Source: Alkalihalobacillus sp. TS-13
GTDB lineage: Bacteria > Bacillota > Bacilli > Bacillales > Fictibacillaceae
Assembly (NCBI RefSeq): GCF_019720915.1
Contig: NZ_JAHKSI010000006.1
Location: 1-64,000 of the forward strand
Direction: 5' to 3'
DNA length: 64,000 nt
Part shown: positions 31,133 through 37,243 of the stretch, piece after piece
Position numbering within the stretch: position 1 is the stretch's first letter
Layout: every line of letters starts with the position of its first letter
Translations under genes and position numbers: made by a program
Notes under the pieces: model-generated
Databases searched by the model: none
What the model saw: the letters and a program-made list of their open reading frames with translations, nothing else
What the model was told of the DNA's origin: nothing

Positions 31133-31465
31133 ATTTGCACCTGCAAATAGTATTATTTCTATATTTTGGGGCTCCGCCCCAAACCCCGGAGCAATGGTGT
31201 ACGGGGTTCGTTAGGTATGAAATGTTCGATTAGGCCGAATTGAACCTGGAAGGCTCGGAATTCGCTGACGCTCATCCAGTTCTTTTTGGGGGCTATGCCC
31301 CCAACCCCCCGGCGTTATTGACCGTGTCGCTTTAGTATGGTGGTTGATTTGGGAGATGAACAGACAGGTGTGGTCGGTTTCCGTAGTGGGTTACTTAACG
31401 TCCCCGACTTGATCTTAAATGTTTTGTTTGGTCGGTGGTTGCCTGTCCCGGTGCCAGTTGTTTTA
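31133..31465 (+). repeat. R repeat, copy 16 (A, B, C)
   Basis: ATTTGCACCTGCAAAT, GGGGCTCCGCCCC, ATGAAATGTTCG, AATTCGCTGACGCTCATCC, GGGGGCTATGCCCCC and C part to TCCCGGTGCCAG. Confidence 0.85.
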
Positions 31466-31654
31466 AAAAGGAAATCTTTCTTTTTGATGTTATGCCATGA
31501 TTCCTGTACAGCCTTAAGCTCTGGAATGCATGGGGGTGATGAGAAAGAAAAAAGAGGCTATGGAAGAGGAGCAAACTCCGTTTTGAGATTTACTGTCCGT
31601 ATGTGGCTCGACGTTTAATATATAAATCGAAAAAATTGGTTATCAATAGGAACA
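31466..31654. other. Spacer without a clear gene
   Basis: No promoter of the array type and only tiny frames, for example ATG at 31538 with 15 codons after GGGGGTG. Probably debris of a lost unit. Confidence 0.4.
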
Positions 31655-31692
31655 ACACCCCCTGTGTCTGATTCACTCATGACAGGGGGTGT
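31655..31692 (-). terminator. Terminator of the lipoprotein gene
   Basis: ACACCCCCTGT pairs with ACAGGGGGTGT just past the stop at 31697. Confidence 0.85.
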
Positions 31693-31696
31693 CTGT

Positions 31697-32071
31697 TCAA
31701 TAGTAGATACATTCATTTGTCTTAATATAGTAATCGCTATGCCCGTCTGGAATGTATTCAGTTTCTCCGTTTCTGACGTTATAGACTTCCATGATCATTG
31801 TTTCCATATCCCACTCCTGACCATCTGATGTCTGCCAGTGCACAATATAATGCTGAGGCACTTTCGTGGGTGTCTTACGAACAACCTTGCAGATGGAGAC
31901 AATTCCAATGTCCGATCGTGTGTACTTTCCTTTCTTGACACCGTGGTCTAGCATGGCCTTATCGACCACAGCGGTTTCCATCTTCTCTAGGTTGATGCCG
32001 AGCTCGTTTCTACCACACCCGATCAGGGTGAAGGTAAAAAAAACCATCAGGATGACAACCAGGTTTCGCAT
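31697..32071 (-). CDS. Lipoprotein, paralogue of the transfer-operon lipoprotein
   Basis: 124 aa from the ATG at 32071 behind GTGAGGAAAC; codons further upstream are in frame but lack a signal peptide. The N-terminus is a lipoprotein signal (V-I-L-M-V-F-F-T-F-T then L-I-G-C lipobox). The mature part shares with the 44472 product the segments K-M-E-(T/A)-A-V, D-I-x-I-V-S-I-C-K, V-P-Q-H-Y-x-V-H-W-Q-T and the end K-T-N-E-C-x-x-Y. Probably sits outside the membrane in the same role, perhaps surface or entry-exclusion related (inference). Confidence 0.8.
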   Translation of the reverse strand: MRNLVVILMVFFTFTLIGCGRNELGINLEKMETAVVDKAMLDHGVKKGKYTRSDIGIVSICKVVRKTPTKVPQHYIVHWQTSDGQEWDMETMIMEVYNVRNGETEYIPDGHSDYYIKTNECIYY

Positions 32072-32115
32072 GGCTCTTGTTTCCTCACTTGCTCGACTGT
32101 TTTCCGACACCCCTT

Positions 32116-32166
32116 ACTGTAGTCTGTTCCATTGACGGACACAACCCTTTGTGACCTCGCTCACCA
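32116..32166 (-). promoter_or_regulatory. Array promoter of the lipoprotein gene
   Basis: Minus-strand operator TGGTGAGCGAGGTCACAA (32166-32149), TTGTGT, 17 bp, TACAGT (32121-32116); short spacing class (27 bp). Confidence 0.65.
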
Positions 32167-32187
32167 TGTTTGGGGTCGATCTTGACC

Positions 32188-32203
32188 GTTTGCATATGCA
32201 AAT
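32188..32203. repeat. TTTGCA palindrome outside an R copy
   Basis: GTTTGCATATGCAAAT, the R left-end palindrome standing alone between two promoters. Confidence 0.6.
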
Positions 32204-32208
32204 CAGCG

Positions 32209-32264
32209 GTGTGGTTCAGGTCACACTAGCCAGTGTTGTACACGGCAGGGCAGGGTGCTAGACT
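32209..32264 (+). promoter_or_regulatory. Array promoter
   Basis: Operator GTGTGGTTCAGGTCACAC (32209-32226), TTGTAC, 17 bp, TAGACT (32259-32264), leader GTGTTCGCAGGGGCAGG. Confidence 0.75.
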
Positions 32265-32305
32265 TTTGGTGTTCGCAGGGGCAGGCAGAGAGGAAGGGAT
32301 TTGAA

Positions 32306-32431
32306 TTGGCAACGATCCCCGGACCAAGGTGTGGAAATTGCGAAGGGACGGGGTATAATCACGATGGTACGCCTTGTAAAAAGTGTAAAGGATCCCTTGA
32401 GGATCTGGATAGCCTCACCGATGATGATTAA
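32306..32431 (+). CDS. 41-aa DnaJ-type zinc-finger microprotein
   Basis: TTG start after AGGAAGGG. It contains C-G-N-C-E-G-T-G followed by C-K-K-C-K-G-S, which is the paired C-x-x-C-x-G-x-G motif of DnaJ zinc fingers, in a stand-alone protein with an acidic tail (D-S-L-T-D-D-D). In DnaJ this motif binds one zinc and unfolded protein. The same motif also occurs in small accessory proteins. First gene of a two-gene unit. Confidence 0.65.
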   Translation: MATIPGPRCGNCEGTGYNHDGTPCKKCKGSLEDLDSLTDDD

Positions 32432-32459
32432 GTAATGTTGGTTGCTATGGAGGGTTCAT

Positions 32460-32618
32460 TTGTCTGTTGAGGTGTTGGAATTTTTGCCCCGTGTCATTCC
32501 ACAGATTGAAATGGTGGAATGCCCAAATTCACCTGATGGGGGTCATGTTCTATTTGCTTGTTCCGGTTGTGGTCGTCAGCGTTGTAGTTTTGGATGTGGT
32601 GTAAATTGTACATGCTAG
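32460..32618 (+). CDS. 52-aa cysteine-rich microprotein
   Basis: TTG start after GGAGGG. The second half has C-S-G-C-G, C-S-F-G-C, C-T-C and an earlier lone C; eight cysteines in all, enough for two zinc ions. The first half is V-E-V-L-E-F-L-P. No family recognised. Co-transcribed with the DnaJ-type microprotein gene 28 bases upstream. Confidence 0.6.
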   Translation: MSVEVLEFLPRVIPQIEMVECPNSPDGGHVLFACSGCGRQRCSFGCGVNCTC

Positions 32619-32630
32619 GTAAATAACCTA

Positions 32631-32668
32631 AATCCCCCCAATTGGTCATCAGGCCATTTGGGGGGATT
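32631..32668 (+). terminator. Terminator of the 32306-32460 pair
   Basis: AATCCCCCCAA pairs with TTTGGGGGGATT. Confidence 0.85.
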
Positions 32669-32715
32669 CGGTCTTATTATTCAATACATTGATCCAAACT
32701 TTGAGTGGGAAAGGA

Positions 32716-32918
32716 ATTTGCTATCGCAAATAAGGTCCTTTTGGGGGCTTTGCCCCCAAACCCCCACGTTTTACATGGAGTGTGGTCGCTTATCGTCGTG
32801 GGTTGCGTAATGCCAAAACTCGGTGAAGGGTGTCCTTCATGATGAAGCGGTTTCGCCTTATCGTGGTTGAGGAGCGGTCGCACGGAATAGGACCGTTGTT
32901 CTCCGCTGCGTATGGGGG
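32716..32918 (+). repeat. R repeat, copy 17 (palindrome, B hairpin, diverged C)
   Basis: ATTTGCTATCGCAAAT, GGGGGCTTTGCCCCC, ACCCCC, then a diverged C part (CGTCGTGGGTTGCGTAA). Confidence 0.7.
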
Positions 32919-32919
32919 C

Positions 32920-32971
32920 AGGTGACCTCCGTCACTCAGGGGTTGTGTGGAGGGATGCCTTTGACTAATCT
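32920..32971 (+). promoter_or_regulatory. Array promoter
   Basis: Operator AGGTGACCTCCGTCACTC (32920-32937), TTGTGT, 17 bp, TAATCT (32966-32971); 28-bp spacing class. Confidence 0.7.
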
Positions 32972-32989
32972 CAAGGGTGTCCTTACGAG

Positions 32990-33208
32990 ATGATCACCGG
33001 AGTTGAAAAGGAAGAAGAATTCTCAGTGATGCCAAAAGAGTTGTGTGGGGGTGGACGAGTTGCTCACCCGTTCGCAGGAAAGCCAGAGTTCACATGTCAA
33101 GTGTGTAAAAAGGCGATAGAGGAGGGGGACAGGAAATTGATCTCAGCTGAATTTTGCAGCAATGAATGCCTGAAGATCCATAATCAACATTTCCATCCGT
33201 TCGAATGA
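32990..33208 (+). CDS. 72-aa zinc-finger protein
   Basis: ATG start about 12 bases after the expected transcription start; a later ATG (13 codons on) is an alternative. The middle has C-Q-V-C-K-K-A-I (C-x-x-C) and F-C-S-N-E-C-L-K-I-H, a treble-clef-like pattern (compare C-x-x-C...F-C-S-x-x-C of MYM/TRASH-type fingers). First gene of a two-gene unit. Function unknown; such fingers usually bind proteins. Confidence 0.65.
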   Translation: MITGVEKEEEFSVMPKELCGGGRVAHPFAGKPEFTCQVCKKAIEEGDRKLISAEFCSNECLKIHNQHFHPFE

Positions 33209-33295
33209 TGCGGAAGCAGAGATCATCCGTGTAACCTGTGGATTAGAGGACCGGGACGGATCCGTATCTTTCTTTACTTTATAGGGTAGGGGTGT

Positions 33296-33454
33296 ATGGA
33301 AGAGATTCATTTTTTCGATGTTGAACGATTGATTTGTGATAATACGACTTGCGATCAAGAGCATGTTTCGGTTGTCAACATCTGTTCAACGTGCAAAAAA
33401 TCGTTTTGTGAGAATTGTTTTCGTAAACATGGTGATTCCTGTCGTCGGAAATAA
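33296..33454 (+). CDS. 52-aa zinc-finger protein
   Basis: ATG after TAGGGG. It contains D-V-E-R-L-I-C-D, then V-V-N-I-C-S-T-C-K, F-C-E-N-C-F-R-K-H and a final C. It is a paralogue of the 29820 product, in a different operon and on the opposite strand. Co-transcribed with the 32990 gene. Confidence 0.65.
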   Translation: MEEIHFFDVERLICDNTTCDQEHVSVVNICSTCKKSFCENCFRKHGDSCRRK

Positions 33455-33460
33455 ACCATG

Positions 33461-33507
33461 AGACAGACGTCCGCGAATGGTCATTGGACCGTCGGGGACA
33501 TCTGTCT
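33461..33507 (+). terminator. Terminator of the 32990-33296 pair
   Basis: AGACAGACGTCC pairs with GGACATCTGTCT (one mismatch), with an inner GGTC/GACC extension, followed by TTATTTTTTAA. Confidence 0.75.
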
Positions 33508-33541
33508 TTATTTTTTAATCCATCCCCTGGAGGAATAAGGC

Positions 33542-33702
33542 ATTTGCTAGCGCAAATGTAGTTCCTTTTGGGGGTTATGCCCCCAAACCCCCGTTTTTTC
33601 ACAGAAAAGGATGGTCGTGTTCCGGAGGTGGTTACGCAACGTCCCCGATATAGTAAGGTATGGTTCCGTCGGATCAGTGCTCACCTGTCCCGGGAAAGGT
33701 GG
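33542..33702 (+). repeat. R repeat, copy 18 (palindrome, B hairpin, short C)
   Basis: ATTTGCTAGCGCAAAT, GGGGGTTATGCCCCC, then C (GGAGGTGGTTACGCAACGTCCCCG) cut short after CACCTGTCCCGG. Confidence 0.7.
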
Positions 33703-33780
33703 ATGAACACAATACAATGGAATGGTACACATTCACTTTTGCCGACAAGTCCACTGGAAAAGGATAGTGAAGGTGGATCT

Positions 33781-33811
33781 TCACCCCGTACTTTCAGCGG
33801 TACGGGGGTGA
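33781..33811 (-). terminator. Terminator of the 33825 gene
   Basis: TCACCCCGTAC / GTACGGGGGTGA stem, 14 bases past the stop codon. Confidence 0.75.
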
Positions 33812-33824
33812 AAGGTGACCGATG

Positions 33825-34031
33825 TTACTCTTTTACGACCTTTCGCCAAAACCCATCAGGTGGACTGGTCAATGCCCACTTAGAACCGGGTACGAATCGC
33901 CACCCATCGCGAGTGATGGCCGCTTCCGTTCCCCGGCGAGTGACACCTGAAAAGGTACCTTCATGTTTCCCATTGTCATTGATGATCGTAGCCGACCCGT
34001 TGGACAGGTCGACGATAACACGGCCCTTCAT
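33825..34031 (-). CDS. Small beta-rich protein
   Basis: 68 aa from the ATG at 34031 behind GAAAGGG; the frame extends upstream across the promoter. It looks like a small beta-barrel (G-R-V-I-V-D-L-S-N-G-S-A-T-I-I, T-F-S-G-V-T, A-A-I-T-R-D-G-W-R-F-V). No family is recognised. Gly/Thr/Arg content is like the other array genes. Confidence 0.6.
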   Translation of the reverse strand: MKGRVIVDLSNGSATIINDNGKHEGTFSGVTRRGTEAAITRDGWRFVPGSKWALTSPPDGFWRKVVKE

Positions 34032-34066
34032 GGCAACCCTTTCCTGGTTTCTCTCGAATAACATCC

Positions 34067-34122
34067 ACTCTACCCTTTGACAGTTGGTTATACTAGTGTT
34101 TCTGGTGTGAGCTGCATTACAC
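34067..34122 (-). promoter_or_regulatory. Array promoter of the 33825 gene
   Basis: Minus-strand operator GTGTAATGCAGCTCACAC (34122-34105), 32 bp, TAGAGT (34072-34067). Confidence 0.7.
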
Positions 34123-34168
34123 TCCATTCGCTTGCATCAAATAAAGTAAATATTGTTCAGCTAGTGAG

Positions 34169-34446
34169 AAGGAATAAGGCATTCGCTGACGCTCATGCAG
34201 TATGGTTTGGGGGATACTCCCCCGCCCCCCCCTTGTGGTATTGTCGATACGTGTTGCCTTGGCATGGTTTCGGTTTAGGAGATAAACAGACAGATGTGGC
34301 CCATTTTCGTAGTGTATAACGTGACGTCTCCGGCCTGATCCGATATGATCCTGTTTGTCTGTGCTCGCCTGTCCTGGTGCCAGTTGCTTATGGGGGAGTG
34401 GGAGAGGTTCTGCGTTTACGAGGGGTAAAGAAACGGCATGGAAGGG
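34169..34446 (+). repeat. R repeat, copy 19 (B and C)
   Basis: GGCATTCGCTGACGCTCATGC, GGGGGATACTCCCCC, and a full C part ending GGCATGGAAGGG. Confidence 0.8.
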
Positions 34447-34451
34447 AAAGC

Positions 34452-34518
34452 GTGTGATTGTGTGGTTCACCATTATTGCGTTCGGGACCTTGTGTTTATC
34501 GCTAGAGGCGGATAGAAT
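34452..34518 (+). promoter_or_regulatory. Variant array promoter
   Basis: A diverged operator (GTGTGATTGTGTGGTTCACC, 34452-34471), TTGTGT (34490-34495), 17 bp, TAGAAT (34513-34518). Spacing from the operator is longer than usual. Confidence 0.5.
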
Positions 34519-34557
34519 GACCCTGAAAATATTGGACACCATCGAAAGGGTTAGGGT

Positions 34558-35226
34558 TTGTCTGATTGGATCGAACTGTTTATGCGGGAACAAAGCGACG
34601 CACACAGCGGCCTAGAACTCTTCGTAGACCGTAACAGAGACGGGATTGTTTTTCTTCAGTTCATTAGGGTTTCCCGGCCTAATAAGGGTACTGGAACCCA
34701 GGTAATGCAAGCACTATGCGAGCAGGCGGATGCCCACGGGGACACAATTAGGCTTATGCCTAGCGGTTCATTCGGCAGTGACTTCTCTCGACTTAAAAAA
34801 TGGTATCAATCGTTTGGATTTCGTCCATATGAGGGAGACCCGCTGGGTGAGGAAATGATTCGTTATCCAAACGGGACCAAGGACCTACCGCAAGAATCTG
34901 GATGTGATGTCCCCACTCCTGAAGATTCAGGAGTTCGGACCCCCCAAAGTGGAGGGTTAGCAACAATGGGAAGTGTCGAAGAAGTGCGCAACGGGATTGC
35001 ACGGGCTGTGCAGAAGGCAAGTGAAGGTATTGCAGCCTTGCAGCAGGCAATCTTGTCTTTAGAGGAAGCTCAACAGACCTTATCGAACGCGACCCAGGGC
35101 AATACGCAGGAAGAGATTTTGACCGTAAACGGCATGCTAGCCGAAGCCGAACAAAGCATCATCGGCATTCAAGGTACCATCAACGCCAGCATTTCGGTCG
35201 CTGAATCCTATGCTGGACGGCTGTAA
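34558..35226 (+). CDS. GNAT acetyltransferase fused to a DUF6244-like helical domain
   Basis: 222 aa, TTG start after GAAAGGG. Residues 1 to about 105 are the GNAT domain (N-K-G-T-G-T-Q-V-M acetyl-CoA loop, K-K-W-Y-Q-S-F-G-F). A polar linker (Pro/Ser/Thr/Gly) covers about 106-138. Residues about 139-222 are the helical domain (V-E-E-V-R-N-G-I, A-I-L-S-L-E-E-A-Q-Q-T, N-A-T-Q-G-N, ending Y-A-G-R-L). The same two parts are separate coupled genes at 26339/26653 and fully separate units at 24181/25065. The fusion says the helical protein works with the enzyme, as targeting or oligomerising part (inference). Confidence 0.85.
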   Translation: MSDWIELFMREQSDAHSGLELFVDRNRDGIVFLQFIRVSRPNKGTGTQVMQALCEQADAHGDTIRLMPSGSFGSDFSRLKKWYQSFGFRPYEGDPLGEEMIRYPNGTKDLPQESGCDVPTPEDSGVRTPQSGGLATMGSVEEVRNGIARAVQKASEGIAALQQAILSLEEAQQTLSNATQGNTQEEILTVNGMLAEAEQSIIGIQGTINASISVAESYAGRL

Positions 35227-35265
35227 GTAGGGAGGACGACAGAACCGAGGGATCGACTGAATCTC

Positions 35266-35291
35266 CCCAGTAAGGCCTGGCCCTTACTGGG
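35266..35291 (+). terminator. Terminator of the GNAT fusion gene
   Basis: CCCAGTAAGG pairs with CCTTACTGGG. Confidence 0.75.
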
Positions 35292-35360
35292 CCTCCCTCC
35301 CCTAAACTCACTTTTGGGTCTTTTTTCTTCCATATTTTCGAATGCAGCGTACTGGATTGT

Positions 35361-35424
35361 CGGCTAAATCGGAATTCGCTGACGCTCATACTGTTCTTTT
35401 TGGGGGCTATGCCCCCAAACCCCT
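35361..35424 (+). repeat. R repeat, copy 20 (B only), right end of the array
   Basis: AAATCGGAATTCGCTGACG and GGGGGCTATGCCCCC, then it breaks off at AACCCCTA. AT-rich plasmid DNA follows. Confidence 0.8.
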
Positions 35425-35451
35425 AATAACTTGCCGAGTTATCCTTTACGA

Positions 35452-35778
35452 TTAAGAATGCTCCCCTCCCCTATTTGTTTCTATGGTTGTATACACGGCT
35501 TCATTTCGTTCTCTTGATCTAATAAGATCTATGTCTTTTATCCGGAAACGATCTTTATTGATGGTTTGTTTGAAGGCCCATGCCATTTTTTCCGCTTCTA
35601 CTTCATCGGTTATACCAAAGTGTTTTTCAAAAATGATTCCAATTTGAATCAACCGTTTTGTTCTTGCCTTTTTCTTTCTTTCCCGTTCCCGGTTTTCTAT
35701 TTGTGTCTTCTTTACTTTCAGTTGGTTTATTTTTTGTTCAATTTCTTCAATCCGTTCTTGATTTGTTTTCCCGCTCAT
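35452..35778 (-). CDS. Small coiled-coil mobilisation-type protein
   Basis: 108 aa, ATG start after AAGGAGG. Residues about 5-45 are a charged coiled coil (R-I-E-E-I-E-Q-K-I-N-Q-L-K, then R-E-R-E-R-K-K-K-A-R-T-K-R), followed by a small folded part (I-I-F-E-K-H-F-G-I). Such genes commonly sit opposite MobA/MobL relaxases and act as relaxosome accessory proteins; the position here is the same. Function from context. Confidence 0.65.
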   Translation of the reverse strand: MSGKTNQERIEEIEQKINQLKVKKTQIENRERERKKKARTKRLIQIGIIFEKHFGITDEVEAEKMAWAFKQTINKDRFRIKDIDLIRSRERNEAVYTTIETNRGGEHS

Positions 35779-35987
35779 TGGATTGTCCTCCTTCTAGTCC
35801 TTTTCTGGCATATTACCATAACAAACTAGATTTTTATGTCGTGTTAAGATATAATCCTGACTAATAATAGAAGAGGGCGCACTTATACATTGAATATAAA
35901 TTAATGTTTTCATTCCTGTTTTTTGTGATCATTTCATTGGTTTGCACACCTTTTAATCTGTAAAATTATTTAAGGAGTTGTGGGAGA
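35779..35987. promoter_or_regulatory. Region where an oriT would be expected
   Basis: Divergent intergenic DNA between the coiled-coil gene and the relaxase gene. AT-rich, with no clear nick-site motif that I can name. oriT sites of this relaxase class usually lie here, so it is a candidate by position only. Confidence 0.35.
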
Positions 35988-36764
35988 ATGGCAATCTATC
36001 ATTTTTCTGTGCAGATTCTTTCAAGAGCGAAAGGACAGTCCTCCGTCGCTGCAGCGAGTTATCGTTCAGGTGAAGCTCTAACCGAAACTTTAACTGGAGA
36101 AACAAAATTTTATCCACGTGAGGTCAAGCCGGAAACCATGATTCTTACACCTGCCCATGCCCCCAAATGGGTGAAGAATCGTCAGCATTTATGGAATGAA
36201 GTGGAACAAATCGAAAAAAGAAAAGATGCTCAACTTGCAAGAGAATTCAATGTTGCCCTTCCGATTGAACTGGATGAATCGGATCAACGAAAATTAATTG
36301 AAAGGTTCGTGGAAAACGAGTGTGTTAAAAGAGGTATGATTGCAGACATGGCCATTCACCGGGATGCGATCCATAATCCTCATGCCCATATTATGTTAAC
36401 GACACGAACCATTACAAAAGATGGTTTTGGAAAGAAGAATCGGGAGTGGAATCATCGTTCGATGCTTCAACACTGGCGGAAAACATGGACGGATTATGTG
36501 AATGAAGCACTTAAACAAAAGGGAATCCAGGACCGAATCACCCATCAATCTTATCAAGACAGAGCGCTTGAAATCCTTCCTACCATTCATTTGGGCTATA
36601 TTGCTCACCAGCTCGAACAAAAGGGGTTTCGAACCGATCGTGGCGATATCAATCGGGAAAGGCAGGCATACAATCAAACGGTGCTGGAATTGGCTGCTTA
36701 TCAGGAGGAAAAATCCTTTCTTATTGAAGAAGCTCAAAAAGAGGGGAAAGGTGAAAACAACTAG
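35988..36764 (+). CDS. MobA/MobL-family relaxase
   Basis: 258 aa, ATG start after AAGGAG. N-terminal S-x-Q-I-L-S-R and S-V-A-A-A-S-Y-R-S-G-E (residues about 7-29) are typical of MobA/MobL. The metal-binding histidines are H-N-P-H-A-H-I at 129-135, followed by M-L-T-T-R. The catalytic tyrosine should be one near residues 24 or 5. The protein covers only the relaxase domain; the long helicase part of TraA-type proteins is absent. It nicks oriT and leads the strand in transfer. Neighbouring T4SS genes would provide the channel. Confidence 0.9.
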   Translation: MAIYHFSVQILSRAKGQSSVAAASYRSGEALTETLTGETKFYPREVKPETMILTPAHAPKWVKNRQHLWNEVEQIEKRKDAQLAREFNVALPIELDESDQRKLIERFVENECVKRGMIADMAIHRDAIHNPHAHIMLTTRTITKDGFGKKNREWNHRSMLQHWRKTWTDYVNEALKQKGIQDRITHQSYQDRALEILPTIHLGYIAHQLEQKGFRTDRGDINRERQAYNQTVLELAAYQEEKSFLIEEAQKEGKGENN

Positions 36765-36799
36765 GCAAATCTTTTTCCCTATTAAGTTATTTAACTCAT

Positions 36800-37243
36800 T
36801 TATACACCTAACAATCCCCTTCCGATTAAATTGGTTTTAAGGAAGGGGATACTTTGATATTCATACCGGAAGGATGAAAATTGCCAGGAATTTAGAGAGG
36901 TATGTATTCCGTCTTCTCTATATCCTTTTCGGTTTTGGTGTTCGGACCCCCATTCATGCATAGCATCCAATATGGGTTTCAGCGTACTGCCATAATCCGT
37001 TATCGAATCCTCTGCTTTTGGTGGTACCTGGGGATAGACCGCACGTTTGATCAATCCCTCTTTTTCTAGTTCGCGCAGTTGATTTGTAAGGATCTTGGGT
37101 GTTATTCTTGGTAGAATGTTCTTTATTTCGCTATACCTCATGGTTCCTCGTTCCATTAGATACAGTAAAATGATCGGCTTCCATTTTCCTGCGATAATAG
37201 AAAGTGTACGATTTACTTGCCAATCTTCTGGTTCCAAGTACAT
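36800..37243 (-). CDS. HxlR-family transcription regulator
   Basis: 147 aa, ATG start after AAGGAGCG. The winged-helix pattern of HxlR is clear: G-K-W-K-P-I-I-L-L-Y-L (about 19-29), R-Y-S-E-I, I-T-P-K-I-L-T-N-Q-L-R-E-L-E, and the wing P-K-A-E-D-S-I-T-D-Y-G. The usual E-Y-S-L-T is altered to E-D-S-I-T. About 35 residues longer than usual at the C-terminus. It probably regulates a neighbouring promoter; the target is unknown. Confidence 0.85.
   Translation of the reverse strand: MYLEPEDWQVNRTLSIIAGKWKPIILLYLMERGTMRYSEIKNILPRITPKILTNQLRELEKEGLIKRAVYPQVPPKAEDSITDYGSTLKPILDAMHEWGSEHQNRKGYREDGIHTSLNSWQFSSFRYEYQSIPFLKTNLIGRGLLGV
36814..36850. terminator. Hairpin between relaxase and HxlR genes
   Basis: ATCCCCTTCC pairs with GGAAGGGGAT, lying in the 3' end of the HxlR gene and 50 bases past the relaxase stop. 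Confidence 0.6.

Noticed and set aside
33568-34080. 170-codon plus-strand frame
   Set aside because: Antisense to the 33825 gene, which has its own promoter, ribosome site and terminator; starts inside an R copy.
13902-35424. Many 60-130 codon frames inside R repeats
   Set aside because: They come from repeated GC-rich DNA, change frame between copies and keep no common protein sequence.
13902-35424. Classical integron
   Set aside because: No integron integrase, repeats far longer than attC without the GTTRRRY core, gene orientation free relative to the repeats.
13902-35424. CRISPR array
   Set aside because: Repeats are hundreds of bases long and intervals hold genes; no cas genes.
36396-36840. 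Frames overlapping the relaxase gene
   Set aside because: Shadows in other frames of a clearly recognised relaxase.
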